Shown: one piece after another, positions 36,007 through 47,757 of the stretch | Layout: each line of letters begins with the position of its first letter | How positions within the stretch are numbered: the first letter of the stretch is position 1 | Assembly: GCA_030844895.1 (NCBI GenBank) | Contig: CM061229.1 | Span: 122,153,682-122,217,681, forward strand | Direction: 5' to 3' | Origin: Ambrosia x helenae | Lineage: Eukaryota > Streptophyta > Magnoliopsida > Asterales > Asteraceae | Length of the DNA: 64,000 nt | Made by a program: the position numbers and the translations under genes | Notes under the pieces: generated by a model | The model's input: the letters and a program-made list of their open reading frames with translations, nothing else | Told to the model about the DNA's origin: nothing | Databases searched by the model: none

Positions 36007-37316
36007 GGGTTAGGATCAAATACACAAGACACTTTTTTTAGGAATGGTGAGAAGGATTGTGATCCATTGATCATATATTTGAAGGGTTTAGATTAGTTTG
36101 TTTGAAAAAAATAAATAATAAATTAGAGGAAATGCATAAAAGGAAAACCACATTTGTTGACTTTCTCTCTCCACATGCAATGCACATGTCAATTCCCCCA
36201 TCATTTTAAAACGTCTATAATTTTTTCATACGATATTTTTTTTTCAAAAAAAAATCACCATATTAACGAGCGTTTTTTTATCTTTAATATTAGTACCACA
36301 TTGCTACATTAAAATTGAAAAAAAAATTCGTGCTAAATGGGTTTTCTTCTCCGTTGTGTCTTATGTTCGTTCATTGTGTTATAGTATGCACGTGTGCTTT
36401 ATAAATATGTTATTTATGTTTTTTTAGTCTACACATGATTTAACTTTGTCCATTGTGTTTTTAGTATGCTTTTCATTGTGTTTTACGCAAATGAGTTTTG
36501 TATTTAGGTGTACATTGTGTTTTATTATGTTGTTCATTGTGTTTAAGTCTATTATTCATTGTGTTTTAGTCTTCTTTTCATTGTGTCTTTAATATGCCGT
36601 CCATTGTGTTTTATTAGACTGTTCATTGTGTTTTATACCCTATTGTTCATTGCTCATTTAATTGGTACTCATTGTGTTTTACGTTATCTCCATTGTGTCT
36701 TACGCAACTGGGTTTTCAATTTTTTTTTCAAAAGTATTCATTGTGTTTTAATCTTCTTTTCATTGTGTCCTTATTATGTCGTCCATTGTGTTTTACACAA
36801 TTGGGTTTTTGACTTTTTTTTTCAAAACTATTCATTGTGTTTTAGTTTTCTGTTTATTGTGTCTTTAATATGTCATCCATTGTTTCTTACGCAACTGGGT
36901 TTTCAACTTTTTCTTCAAAAGTATTCATTGTGTTTTTAGAATGTCATCCATTGTGTTTTACTAGACTCTTGATTATGTTTATACCTTATATTTAATTGGT
37001 GCTCATTGTGTTTTACACTCCATTGTGTGTTACGTAAGTGGGTTATTGATTTTTTTTTCAAAAGTATAACAATATGGTACTCATATTAAAGATAAAAAGA
37101 CGCTCAATTTTATGGTATAATTTTTTTAAAAAAAGATGACGTATAAAAAAGTTATGGACATTTAAAAATGAAGGTGAAAATTGCATGTGACTTGCATGTG
37201 CATATGTTTTTGACAAAATTACCCTTCCCACTTGTTTAATCCTTTGGACACATGTCATTTTCTAGTGATTTCTCATCCTTCTCATTTTTTATAGGTTTTG
37301 TAGAATAACCCAACCC
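36007..37316. mobile_element. MULE-like foldback element, 1.3 kb, 10-bp TSD
   Basis: Ends GGGTTAGGATCAAAT and the complement GGGTTGGGTTATTCTAC are flanked by TTAATTTAAT on both sides (35997-36006 and 37317-37326). Inverted homology runs for about 300 bp on each side, including TTTTTATCTTTAATAT. The loop (about 36340-37060) is made of degenerate CATTGTGTTTTA repeats. No transposase gene is present. Confidence 0.82.
36350..37040. repeat. Degenerate CATTGTGTTTTA minisatellite
   Basis: The phrase CATTGTGTTTTA or close variants appears about twenty times with irregular 25-60 bp spacing, often within larger units containing ACGCAACTGGGTTTT. The 126-residue frame 36559-36939 simply translates this repeat. 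Confidence 0.8.
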
Positions 37317-37346
37317 TTAATTTAATATATACGTATTACAATGATA

Positions 37347-37673
37347 GGATTAGGTTCAAATGAAAAACCACTCCTTCGTAAAAGAACCATGAGAACACCG
37401 ACGTAAAATGTGAATTTTTAAAAAAAAAAAAATTCCACCGGTGAAAAAACGGGTAACCTCGACGTAAAAAAAAAATAAAAAAATAATTTTACAGCAGTGT
37501 AAACGACCATGGCCCACCGTATTTTGTCTTATTAGGCAAGGGAATATTCCCTTTTTTATTTTATTCCACTTTAATTGTGAGCCACATATCTTTTTGAATA
37601 AAATAAGTGTGTGGTGTTAAAGTGTGTTCCTTAGTTCTTTTACGAAAAGTGTGTTCTCATTTTACCCTAACCC
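37347..37673. mobile_element. MULE-like MITE, 327 bp, 10-bp TSD
   Basis: GGATTAGGTTCAAATGA... and the complement of the right end (GGGTTAGGGTAAAATGAGAA) share about 50 bp, including TTCGTAAAAGAAC. TACAATGATA duplicates flank it (37337-37346 and 37674-37683). The terminal bases resemble those of the larger element 30 bp to the left. Confidence 0.88.
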
Positions 37674-37683
37674 TACAATGATA

Positions 37684-38512
37684 TTTGTATAATTTAAAAA
37701 TATAAACCAAATATATGGATATAAAACCTTTACACAAAAAATATTATATATATTAGGACGTCTAATAAAAATTATTATATTTTTTAAGAACGTCTAGAAA
37801 ACATGTTTTAATTTAATTTCTTTTTGTTGCCTGAAAATTTAATAGAAGAGTGGTCACTTTATTTGTTAACTTTTTTAATTCTCGGTAGAAAGAGATTTCC
37901 CTAATGACAAAGCTTTTAACGCCGTCTAACTCTTATCATTATATAAAAGTTTTACTCAGTATTATTTGCTTCATGCACAAGAAATCGTAAATTTGTTTTT
38001 TTTTCTCATGTCGTGGAAACTTTCAAGAGCTCATTCGTCTAGAATTGCTTTCACTCAAGCCTAGTTTATTATATATAGAATTGTTTTCACTCATCCTAAT
38101 TTATTATTTATGGAATGTACATATTATGTGTAATGTGTTCATAATGCATTGGTGATAATGTGTATTTGGAGTTTCTTATTATTTGTGGGCCCAATATTTT
38201 CTTTACGACTGATTTGAGATTTACCTAAGTTGTTACGATGTCAATCAAGAAATTCGTATTCCTTGTCAAATAGCAATGTTGGCAAATAACTAAAGGCTTC
38301 CCAAAATAATATAGTTACAACATAAACTAGTCATGTTACCATCAATATTGTTCACACATTCATATCTTCCATATTCATGTTGTTTTCTTGTAGTGTCCAT
38401 GATTAATTCATGAATATTGTAACATTTAAACCATCCTGATACCTCTCAATCATGTGAATAAATACAATTGATAAGCATCAGAAAATCCCCTTTAATACTC
38501 TTGCACAAAACA
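37684..38512. other. Unassigned
   Basis: No gene recognised; AT-rich sequence up to the SINE target duplication. Confidence 0.45.
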
Positions 38513-38705
38513 ACCACCCAACATTTGGTGAAGTGGTATGAAGAAATGAAGATATGAGAGTTTGAGGCCATTTGTTCTCAAGTTCGAGATCCAGATGGGT
38601 TTTACCGCAGTGGATCTTTGGGCGACAGGTTTTTCCTTAAATTGATGACTTGGTAGACTACTGGGCAACCATTTGTCCAGTGCTAAACCACTCTTAAAAA
38701 AAAAT
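38513..38705 (+). mobile_element. tRNA-derived SINE with 16-bp TSD
   Basis: An A-box-like TGGTGAAGTGG (38526 onward) and a B-box AGTTCGAGATCC (about 38580) are spaced as in an RNA polymerase III promoter. The unit ends in an A-rich tail. Direct repeats ACTCTTGCACAAAACA (38497-38512) and ACTCTTACATAAAACA (38706-38721) flank it. Length and layout fit a plant SINE; its family is not identified. Confidence 0.75.
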
Positions 38706-39124
38706 ACTCTTACATAAAACACAAAGCAACATGCTTTTTACAATTGGAAAAGGATGGTGTTAAAAGCAAACCGACCATTAGGGCATCTTTGCATTTGCAG
38801 TTTCTACATAGATATATATGTACGTGTCTTTTGATTTTGTTCTTATTTCAACTCTCCTTTCACTTACTCCAATGTGTATCTTTACAATATCACCATGAAA
38901 GAACCACATAATAAAATAAAGATGAAAAAAGCAAAGCAACTTGATCTTGTTGGCCATAGGCCATAGCTACCTTCATTAATAATAATGTTCTTCATAAAGT
39001 ACTCTTTCATTTACTTACCACCTGCGTACATAGAAAAAGAAGGTATTTGTTTTGTCAAAAACCAACCAAACCAACACTTTTAGATCATACATACATACAT
39101 ACCTTATTCATGTATTTTTGTAAA

Positions 39125-40466
39125 CTAATAATTTGACTTTGCTTTAAACAAGTAAATCATGGAAGATTCAAAGTAGTCTATATAAGTACCTTTTCTCTCA
39201 CAAAGTCTTGTTAAGCAGGATAGGAAAACAATCATCACTGCAACGCCAGCTATAATTCCAATTATTATTGCTAATGTTTTGTCCACGTCATCATTATCAT
39301 CATCTGCATAGATTCACTTAATTTGAATCAACATATATAAAAGTTCCATTTAATTCAATTAATCTCTAGACCTTCAATATATTAACTATCCCCTATCCCT
39401 CCCCCCCCCCCCCCCCCCAACCTATACATGTGTTCAAACTCTAAGTTGTTTACGGTTTATCTCCTCAACTTTCACATATGAACTAATTAGAATTAAATCC
39501 TTTATATATGTATCCTTAACTAATGACATGCCCATACAAAAAATGAAAACTTTAAACATGAGCATATGTATGATATAGGGGTAATTTAGTAGATATTATT
39601 ACATTAGTAATTAACAACCCTTTGGTGACAAAGTATTAAGCTCACATGCATGCATACAAAATAAATTTTACTCACTATGTTCAAGCAAGTAAAAATATCA
39701 CAACCACTACAAACCACCAGCTACCACGGTGGAAGTGGTGGAGCAACCGCTTACCACTTCTAGAGCGAAACCCACGATCCGAATATCGTATATAACACTT
39801 TCCTAAGTACATATCACCCCAAGCCGACGTCCCACACTCTGATTTCAACCGTCCACCCGCCTCTGTAAGACAATCTTGACACTCACTTAAACTCAAATCT
39901 TGTACACACTGCCCCACACCTTGCACACTCCCCGACCCACCTACCCGAAAATACTGCCCGTTGCCCGCCGCCATATTCGCCAACACAGCATCTCTACGGC
40001 CCAAAACATCTGAATTGTACCCAACTGAAGGCCCACATTTTTTAAAAACCTCAGTCTTGTCCTCAACTCCAAGAAAAGATGCACTATCAAACTTCACAAA
40101 ACATCCATCCAGCTGCATGGCCCCACCACTCGACCCGGGGCAAATGACCCCAAGTCGACTGACGGCGTGGGCCACGCAGTCTCTGCAGTCTGACATTGTC
40201 AGGTCTCCACGGCATTGGAAAAGACCATAGACAATGTCAGACTGCGTGGACCCTGGGACGGATATTTTGAAGTTGTTGAAGGAGGAGAAAGCAGCTGAGT
40301 TGACTAAGGAAGTGAGTACTGAGTTGACGTTCGACTCGTAGGGCGAACCCGGTGTGAAGTGGGACTGTGAACATCCTCCATAGATGAAGGTGTCTGTTGC
40401 TGGTGATGAAAGATCGAAGAAGGAGGAGAAAATGAGGGATGAAAGTAAGAGAGTTTGTGGAAACAT
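39125..40466 (-). CDS. Plasmodesmata-located/DUF26 membrane protein
   Basis: Exon 1 (40466-39755) encodes a signal peptide (about residues 1-23) and two Gnk2/DUF26 domains. Each domain has the C-x8-C-x2-C signature: C85-C94-C97 and C187-C196-C199. Exon 2 (39303 down to 39125) encodes an Asp-rich linker DDDNDDVD and one transmembrane helix (LAIIIGIIAGVAVMIVFLS) with a short cytoplasmic tail, giving about 296 residues with the stop at 39125. This is the PDLP architecture: type I membrane proteins of plasmodesmata that affect callose and cell-to-cell flow. The assignment rests on two DUF26 domains plus TM and the lack of a kinase domain. A donor AAAAG|GTACTT at about 39190 could instead splice the tail to a tiny third exon. 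The first intron (39304-39754) contains an 18-C run. Confidence 0.87.
39401..39418. repeat. C18 homopolymer in the PDLP-like intron
   Basis: Eighteen consecutive cytosines, following TATCCCT. A G-quadruplex-capable run on the transcribed sense strand of the gene and a likely length-error site. Confidence 0.95.
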
Positions 40467-40825
40467 TTTTTGGTAACTTTAGTTTGTGGGAGAGAGAAGT
40501 GTGACATATATTTTTGTTGTGGAAATGTAGGTAATGAGCAATAATTGAGTGAATGAATGTGGCAGGGGTGATTTTGTCATAATGTTTATTGGTTAGTTTA
40601 AAAGTTTTTAAACATTATGATTGGGTTGGTATTATAATATTAGATGTTCATGATTGTACTCAAAATAAAATGAAGTGGTATAAAGTTTTTGGGTTTCTCT
40701 CATACTTGTTCCAAATCACTCAAGACACCCTTAGATTTCTAATTATTTTTTCATAGTTAGAATATATTTATTCTTACAAAATATCATGGGAATACTATAT
40801 AGATGTTCATAAACTGTTAAAACTG

Positions 40826-41143
40826 ACTAGTTGTTTGGTAACCTCTAATGAGACTCTTAACCATTCAGCGCTGAATGATTCAGCATTCAGCGTGTTTGTT
40901 TCAGCATCTGAATGGAATGGTTAAGTCTGAATCATTAAGATTTGAGATGTTGCAGAACCATTAAGCACTGAACTATTAAGCACTGAACTGAGCTGAACCT
41001 TAATGAAGCTCTCCTACCAATGTGGGAAAAGAAAACTAACCATTAAGAGGTCCAACTTAATGATTCAGCGCTTAACCATTCAGGCCTCTTAACCATTCAA
41101 ACCTCTTAATGATTCAGCACTTAATCAACCAAACAGCCCCTAA
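40826..41143. mobile_element. MITE-like inverted repeat, about 318 bp
   Basis: The left end TAGTTGTTTGGTAACC is answered by the complement of CAACCAAACAGCCCCTA at the right. The interior repeats ATTCAGC/CTTAACCATTCAG words in both orientations. It lies upstream of the PDLP-like gene. Target duplication uncertain. Confidence 0.6.
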
Positions 41144-41773
41144 ACTTTATAAACAAAAAGAATGTACTGTTTTACATGATTCAGTTCGCGGTTATGGTTT
41201 AAAAACAAGATTTAACAATTCATTCGTTGAAACTTGGAGCCGGATGTGTAAACATAATCGAGTGTTTTCCTTGATTATTACTTTTTTTTTTCATTTCTAA
41301 ATATACCGTTATACATTTCCATTCACGCCACGGGTTGTAATGGCCAAACCGAACCATTGGCCGGCTCAACCAATCTGACCCGAATGGCTTGTCGTTTTTC
41401 AAAACTATAATTTCTGTCAAACCGAGAAGATCACCTGCTAAAATATTATTACATGGCTCATTACCAAGTTATGTAATTCATTTAATGTCTAATTTGACTT
41501 GTGTGACTACTTTTGGTGTTGCATGTGTGTTGGTAAACAATGACATATGAATCATTTATATTATATTGTGTATAAATATCTTTAAAATCATCAGCATCAG
41601 GCATCAGATTCAAGCACAACTCATCAAAATATAAATTAATTAGTAGCCAATGCATTCTTTTGACATTGATCATGTTCAAGATTACATTTAACCAACGTTC
41701 TGTCTGTTTAACAGTCAGGATTCGGTTAATTTAGGTAACTATATACGTAATAATCGCACCTAAGATGCTTTAC

Positions 41774-44700
41774 TTACATAATACAACACCTCAACACTAG
41801 TCCCTTTGGGTCAACCCTCCCCTCATCATTTCCTGCAACAATACCAAACAGGGGAACAAAAAAACATAAATATTGTACACATATGGTTTTACTGGTTTCA
41901 TAATAGCTGACATAAAAAGATATAAATAATATAGGCACCTTCAGGAGGCTGAGTGAGTTTCCGGTTTTGTGGAGAGGTCATTTCTTTTTTGAGTTGAGTT
42001 AATATGTTTTCCATCGTGTACTCACGTTGCCAATCAGCAAGCATGGGGAAAAGAGACGGTTCCACCTGACAAATTTACACAACCATGAGATTATTATTAT
42101 CTAAGTTCTAAATATTCAAGGTTTCCTGAAGAAAATAGTACACACCACACCCGTCTCCTGGTTGACACAGCTCATGTTTATTCGTGACTGAAATTTCACA
42201 GCCGGTGGTTTTTCTGGATACTCATGGCCGCAAATAGTTTCAGCTGATATATGCGCCCTTCATGGACAGTCTGACATATAACATCAATGAGAATTAATTA
42301 AAAAAAAAAAAAAGATGTGCTTAACGAGCATTTGAAATTCGACATGTGACCAAAATAATCAAAACTGAGATAATAGAAAAATGTGTTAAGAAAACTAACA
42401 TTAGGAGGGCCAATGATAGTCCCGGTCCATGATTGCATGTATACATCATCAGCATCATCCATTCCATAGCTCACAGTTCCATCACCAATTCCTTTTTCTC
42501 CTCTTTCCAGCTCTTCTAGTAATCTAAAGCTTCTGGGAACTAAATTGAATAGAATATATGTTAAACGTCATGACCAGCTGAAGTGACGCATAACAGTTCA
42601 CATAAAAAAATACCTAAACAATTTGTCTATTATCTAATATCTTATGAAATGATGTGGATACTATTGATACGCTAAGTCGCTAATCTACAGATTCATGTCA
42701 GATTTTATTTATACATCCCTTTTAAGCACATAGACTATAGCTGCAGGTGAAATTGTATCAACCTGGTGCTAAAAGGAATATTTATTTGATGAAAAAGTAT
42801 ATTTATCGGATGATTGTAATGACTGATAGCAAGGAACATAATAGGAACTATTAAAGTCTAAACAATTGTCGATTTTAGCTCACAGAACCCTGTATTCTTT
42901 CATTAAATCAACTAAATGCCTTCTCTGCTTAATCACAATTCACAAAAGCTACTTTGTTTTGTTTGCCCTTCGCAAGATGGTGATCAAAGATATGATATTT
43001 ACTATGCCATAAACCTCTAATTGCACACAGAGAAAATATGCGCTCATACTCTTCCAATTGAAGTGTCCAATACTGCTCTGTTTCAGAAGAAAGAAAGAAA
43101 AAGCTAAATCCTGACTTTAAGATGTTTTTTACCTAGCTTCCAGTTTGAAGGTTAATCGTGACAAAAGTAAGGTATTTGGGATTGGGGTTGAAACAACAGA
43201 AATTGACAACATGGCTAATGTTTTATATTGTAAGGCGGGCTCTTTTCCATTCTCTTGTCTTGGCTTACTAGTGTGTGCAAACATGAAGTTGATTAAAAAA
43301 AATGGAAGCTGGTGATTGACACGTTCAATTCAAAATTTTCACATTGGAAAGATAGAACCTTGTTGTTTGGTGGGCGACTTACTGCAATCAAATCTGTGCT
43401 CGGCAGTCTACCTTACTATTTATCATTCTTTAAATCCCTGCCAGTCTGCCAGGTCTTGGGCTGGGTTTTAAAAAGCGCCTAGGCGCGAATCGCATCAAGG
43501 CGCAGCCTAGGCGCCTCAGGCTTTGCGCCTACCCATTTTCCCAAAGGGGCAGAAAAAAACGCATTTTTTGGCATTTTTCCAGTCGCTTTTGGCCCTGAGG
43601 CGCGCGCCTTTCGTACACCATGTATTTTTATGCATAAAAATGTTGCACCTTGGTGTTTTTGGCTTGTACATATAGGTAAAATCATATAAAAAACCTTATT
43701 TATAGCTATATTTTGGATAAATGAAGCTAAAAACCTATGGATATATATGGATATACGAAAAAAATTATACAATTAATGCGTACTTCGGGTATGAAAATCC
43801 CACGCTTTTTGCGCTTTGCGCGATGCGCTTAGACCTCGTCGCTTTTGTGTGCCTAGTGCTTTTTAAAACCAAGGTCTTGAGAACATTGGATGGTATTACA
43901 CGGAATTTTTTGTGGGGTGGAAACATACAAATTCAAAAATAAATTGGGTGGCTTGGGACTAAGTTTTAGCCTCTAAAGAAGAAGGACGCCTTGGCATGGG
44001 GCATGGGCATTATCAAATCGGCTAACGGAGCTCTAATAACCAAATGGTGGAGACATAAATTAAAACAAACCACAATCATGGGAAAGGATAATTCAGCTAT
44101 TCACCATTGAAACAGTAGTAAAAACCTATTACCTCTAAAGCTAACATGTGAGTACATGGATTGGTATAGCGCAAGTTGAGAAAGATTTAGCTGCTTCATC
44201 AATTTACATTCAAGCAAAATTGATTTGCAATGTGAGGAGAGGATATAGCACTGTTTTGGCTGGATAGATGGCTAGATTTAATCCCATTATGTGACCGATT
44301 CCCTAACTTGTTTGTTTTGGAAACGTTCAAATGCTGTAGAATGATTGAATGTTATATTAACAAGGAAGAATAATCTGGAGCTGGCGATGGAGAAGGAACA
44401 ACTTAAGAAGGGAGGAAGAAAAGAAATTGCAGCAATGAATGCTTTTGCTGGATCAAATTTGTATTACGAAACGTTCCGAAAAAAGAGAGTTAGCAGGAGG
44501 CGCGGATGGTGGTTAAGCAAATCAGAAAAGATGGATAGTCAAGGCACAACTCAAAACAATTAAACGCCACGCAGGTACAGAATAACTAGATGCGGATGTA
44601 CGATTGAAGATAAATTGTGTACGTGGAAAGTGTTAATGAACCAGTTACCAACTATGGAAACTCGTTTGAAAAGAGGAGTGATGCAAGCCCAGAGTTATGC

Positions 44701-46472
44701 AAGACTTGTGAAGTAGTGTCGCAAAACGTTGATCACCTCATGGTATCGTGCGAATTGGCGAAACAAATCTGGGCGCAGATCTTTGAATAGTGTAAACTCC
44801 CCACATCAAAGATATGCTACTTGATAAAAGATGTGCTCAAAACACCCCAACCAACAAAACATATTTCCCGAACATAAGAAGATGTTGCAGGGAATTTTTC
44901 CTCCTTTTGGTGCATATGGTGGGCCAGAAATGATAAGGTTTTCAACTATAAACCAACCTCCATACAGCAAAAATAACCTCCCACTAACAGTTCTGATGGG
45001 AAACATGGTAACCACTTTATCCTTCATAAAACTTATGCTACTGGTAAACATCTATCGTCAACAATTAAACAATAACCCTTGGCCCGGAACCAAGGCTTTA
45101 CCATCCAGTTACCAAATTGGTAAACATATATGTATCCATCAAAGTTTAAAAAACGGAAACAAGCCTCGAGGCGAACCGAGGCGTAAGCTCAAGGCGCAGT
45201 CAAAAAATAAATATAAAAATTATGTGTCTATAAAAAATAAAATACTTGACCTAGAAAAGTCTAAAACATCAAAAACACACATCAAAAATAAAATAACTGA
45301 CCCAAAAAGTCTAAAACACCAAAACCACCTGAGGCGCACATTTCCTTAATGCCTTAGCCCTTAAAGACGTATGCACAATCTGAACCCCATGAGGCGCGCC
45401 TCAGACTCGTTTTCTTAGAGTTTCGCCTCGAGGCGTACGCCTCACCCGTTTTTTTTTTTAAACCATTGTATCCATTTTGTATATGTTTCCTTTTCATAGC
45501 AAATATCAATTTTGCAAAAAGAAAATAATTTGCTTTAAATAAGAGTCACATCTTGCTTAAAAATGACCAAACATCCTCTAGCAAACCACTCACAAAAGCA
45601 TTCTTTAACTTTATGACTTTCAATTTTCAAATATGGTACTTGGCTTTCCATTGCAAGCAAACCATATCACACCTAGAAGACCTATCCCTCTATACAAAAA
45701 AAAAAAAGTACCACCTACTATAGTTTTAGTGCTTAACCCTTTCACAATCTGTCCAAATAATTCCTTTATCAAGAAAACTACAGTACTTTTATCATTTTTC
45801 ACAACAATAATAACCACTTTACATCAAAAGAACCAAAAAAAACATATAATCATAAGTAGGGCTTCAAACGAACTCCACTCTCGGCAAACATTCATCAACC
45901 GTTCGGCAGAAATTCATTTGCGCTCGTTCGTTTAATAAATGAACGAACACGAACAAAATATTTTGTTGAACAGAGGCCGCGTTTGTTTATGTTCGTGAAC
46001 ATCTGGTGACGTGTTCGTTTATTTATGTCCGTTTAGTTTGATATTTATTTATGTTCGTGTTAGTTCGGTTCGTTTGCAGCACTCATAAGAAATAGCATTT
46101 GAATCATCTTAAGAGTCTTTAACTTTTTTCCGAAAACAAGTCAGGTCAAATCTAATACGTTTTTTATTATTATGTACGTTTTCAGTTGGTCAACATTTTG
46201 ACTTAAATATAGTTCAAAAACGAGTCGGCTAAAATATAATAAGTTTCATTCGACAGTATAAATTCGACCTACTTTACGTTTCGACGCTCCAGTAACCTCA
46301 ATACTTCAATAATAACCATGTAAATCCCTAATCTAACACATCTAAACAAATTGATTAACCCAATTGATCTCAAACAAACAATATAACCAGATCGAGGAGC
46401 AACAAATTACGGAATCGTATAATAATGACTGATTAGAAGCTTACCAATAACCGTTGATCCGTCTGATCCCAT
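41774..46472 (-). CDS. UEV1: Ubiquitin-conjugating E2 variant (UEV1/MMS2), CaaX-like tail
   Basis: Five exons: 46472-46445, 42539-42400, 42270-42146, 42065-41939 and 41832-41774, all GT-AG, for about 159 residues. Motifs in order are PRSFRLLEELERGEKGIGDG, SYGMDDADDVYMQSWTGTII, GPPN, YPEKPPAVKF and LADWQREYTMENILTQLKKE. These match the catalytically inactive E2 fold that pairs with UBC13 to build K63-linked ubiquitin chains in DNA-damage tolerance and signalling. The tail after QPPEG continues for 18 residues and ends CCIM, a possible farnesylation box. Exon 3 is one base short (about 42232-42234: the F-C codons TTT TGC read TTTGC), breaking the frame as given. The 3.9-kb first intron is filled with transposons. 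ATG at 46472 is chosen because MGSDGSTV is a usual UEV start. Confidence 0.88.
43133..45131 (+). pseudogene. Decayed LINE reverse transcriptase and zf-RVT remnants
   Basis: Antisense to UEV1 inside its first intron. Translation gives SLKVNRDKSKVFGIGVE, LPYYLSFFKSLP, FLWGG and INWVAWD, the usual order at the C-terminal side of plant L1-type reverse transcriptases. Further on come TWKVLMNQLPT and HLMVSCELAKQIWAQIF, typical of the zf-RVT domain. Many frame shifts and stops are present, the 5' part is missing, and a MITE splits it at 43459-43871. Confidence 0.78.
43459..43871. mobile_element. hAT-like MITE inserted in the LINE
   Basis: GGTTTTAAAAAGCGCCTAGGCGC on the left is mirrored by TGCCTAGTGCTTTTTAAAACC on the right (only partly written: core TTTTAAAAAGC). 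AGGTCTTG flanks both sides (43451-43458 and 43872-43879). The interior is rich in GCGCCT words. Confidence 0.85.
45140..45467. mobile_element. Second hAT-like MITE in the same intron
   Basis: GTTTAAAAAACGG at the left and CCGTTTTTTTTTTAAAC at the right, plus inner GCCTCGAGGCG words, form the inverted repeat. GTATCCAT flanks both sides (45132-45139 and 45468-45475). It is related in style to 43459-43871. Confidence 0.85.
45857..46085. mobile_element. hAT-like MITE near the UEV1 promoter side
   Basis: The left TAGGGCTTCAAACGAAC pairs with the right TTCGTTTGCAGCACTCA. The flanks share CATAAG (left ATCATAAG, right CATAAGAA), an imperfect 8-bp duplication. The interior is rich in GTTCGTTTA words. 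Confidence 0.65.
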
Positions 46473-47135
46473 TTGTTGCTTCAATTGGTTGCACGCGTTT
46501 AGGGTTTCGGTCACCGAGCTAAACCTGTTGGTTTATTATTATTATTATTATATTATACTATTTTTTTAAGGAATGGTCACAGAAGTCTCTGACATATGTC
46601 TTCGGAACAGTTTGTTTGTCGAGTGATAGGCTTTGTGTTTCTGTTCGTATAAAGGTACATGTTTTATTGCGTGGTATACGATATTGTGAAGCGTGTGTGG
46701 TTTGGAAGAGGTTGTAAATGGAGTGGTAATAGTGGTTATTAAAGTGTGGCCCCTGGGTTTTGGAGTGTTGTTTAAGTTTGGCCTTAAAGTTTTTGAGATT
46801 AACAGTTTCAGTCCTTGAATTTAGAAGACATGATGGTCTCGTGGCAAGAAGTGGTTATAGAATAGGTATGTTTGAGGACATTTATCGTCGAGATGGAGTA
46901 TGTGTCATATGATGACTGGGTGTGATATGGATCAATTTGGTAATCAAGAAAGTAAAGAGTGAAAGATAGGAGAATGAGAAAGAAATACAGAGAAAAAGAA
47001 GATAACTCTCTAAATCATTCACTACTCTTCTTATTCATCTCAAGGTTATTTAAGTACAATTAGACATGTTTACAATACCCTTGTACTATTATACAATTAC
47101 ATTATAAGTCCCTATACTATTATGATCATAACAAT

Positions 47136-47597
47136 TGTAAGACCCTAACCCGTAAACGCGCGATTAACTTTAAAACTTACGGGCTTTTGGTCTTAATGAA
47201 TAACACTCCCGATTTAAAACTTTGATATTTGTGAAATCCAACCCATTATGATTTCTACATTATAGGTCCCAACAAAATTTTTGTAATTAGGTTTACAAAA
47301 AAACATGTACTAAGCCTGTGTTTTAATCGGGAACTTCAAAAGCGAAAGCTTGACGAGTGCTCGGGTGTGTTCGATTCTTTCTAACAAGTCTTGATCATCA
47401 TCCATTCAGTAAAATGCAGGCTTAGTACATGTTTTTTTGTAAACCTAATTACAAAAATTTTGTTGGGACCTATAATGTAGAAATCATAATGGGTTGGATT
47501 TCACAGATATCAAAGTTTTAAATCGGGAATGTTATTGATTAAGACAAAAGCCCGTAAGTTTTAAAGTTAATCGCGTGTTTACAGGTAGGGTCTTACA
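47136..47597. mobile_element. Foldback element beside the 3' LTR, 462 bp
   Basis: TGTAAGACCCTAACCCGTAA... is inverted at the right end (GGGTCTTACA). The arms are about 190 bp each and highly alike around a loop of roughly 80 bp. ACAAT flanks both sides (47131-47135 and 47598-47602). The insertion falls two bases from the LTR edge and separates the LTR from its polypurine tract. No coding sequence. Confidence 0.88.
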
Positions 47598-47757
47598 ACA
47601 ATACTCCCTCCCTATAAGATTATTGACCTCAAGAATCAAAACATGAACAAGGAAGCACCATAGTCACTAATGCTACCATTAACACATATTAAAAAAAAAC
47701 AAACTCCTCAAGACTACCCAGCACTGATTATCCTTTGGTAGTTCAGGTTCACATGGA

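Noticed and set aside
36559..36939. 126-residue Cys/Phe-rich protein
   Set aside because: Translation of the CATTGTGTTTTA minisatellite in the loop of a foldback element.
44831..45349. 172-residue plus-strand frame
   Set aside because: Crosses from the LINE remnant into a MITE; low-complexity Lys/Asn sequence with no family signal.
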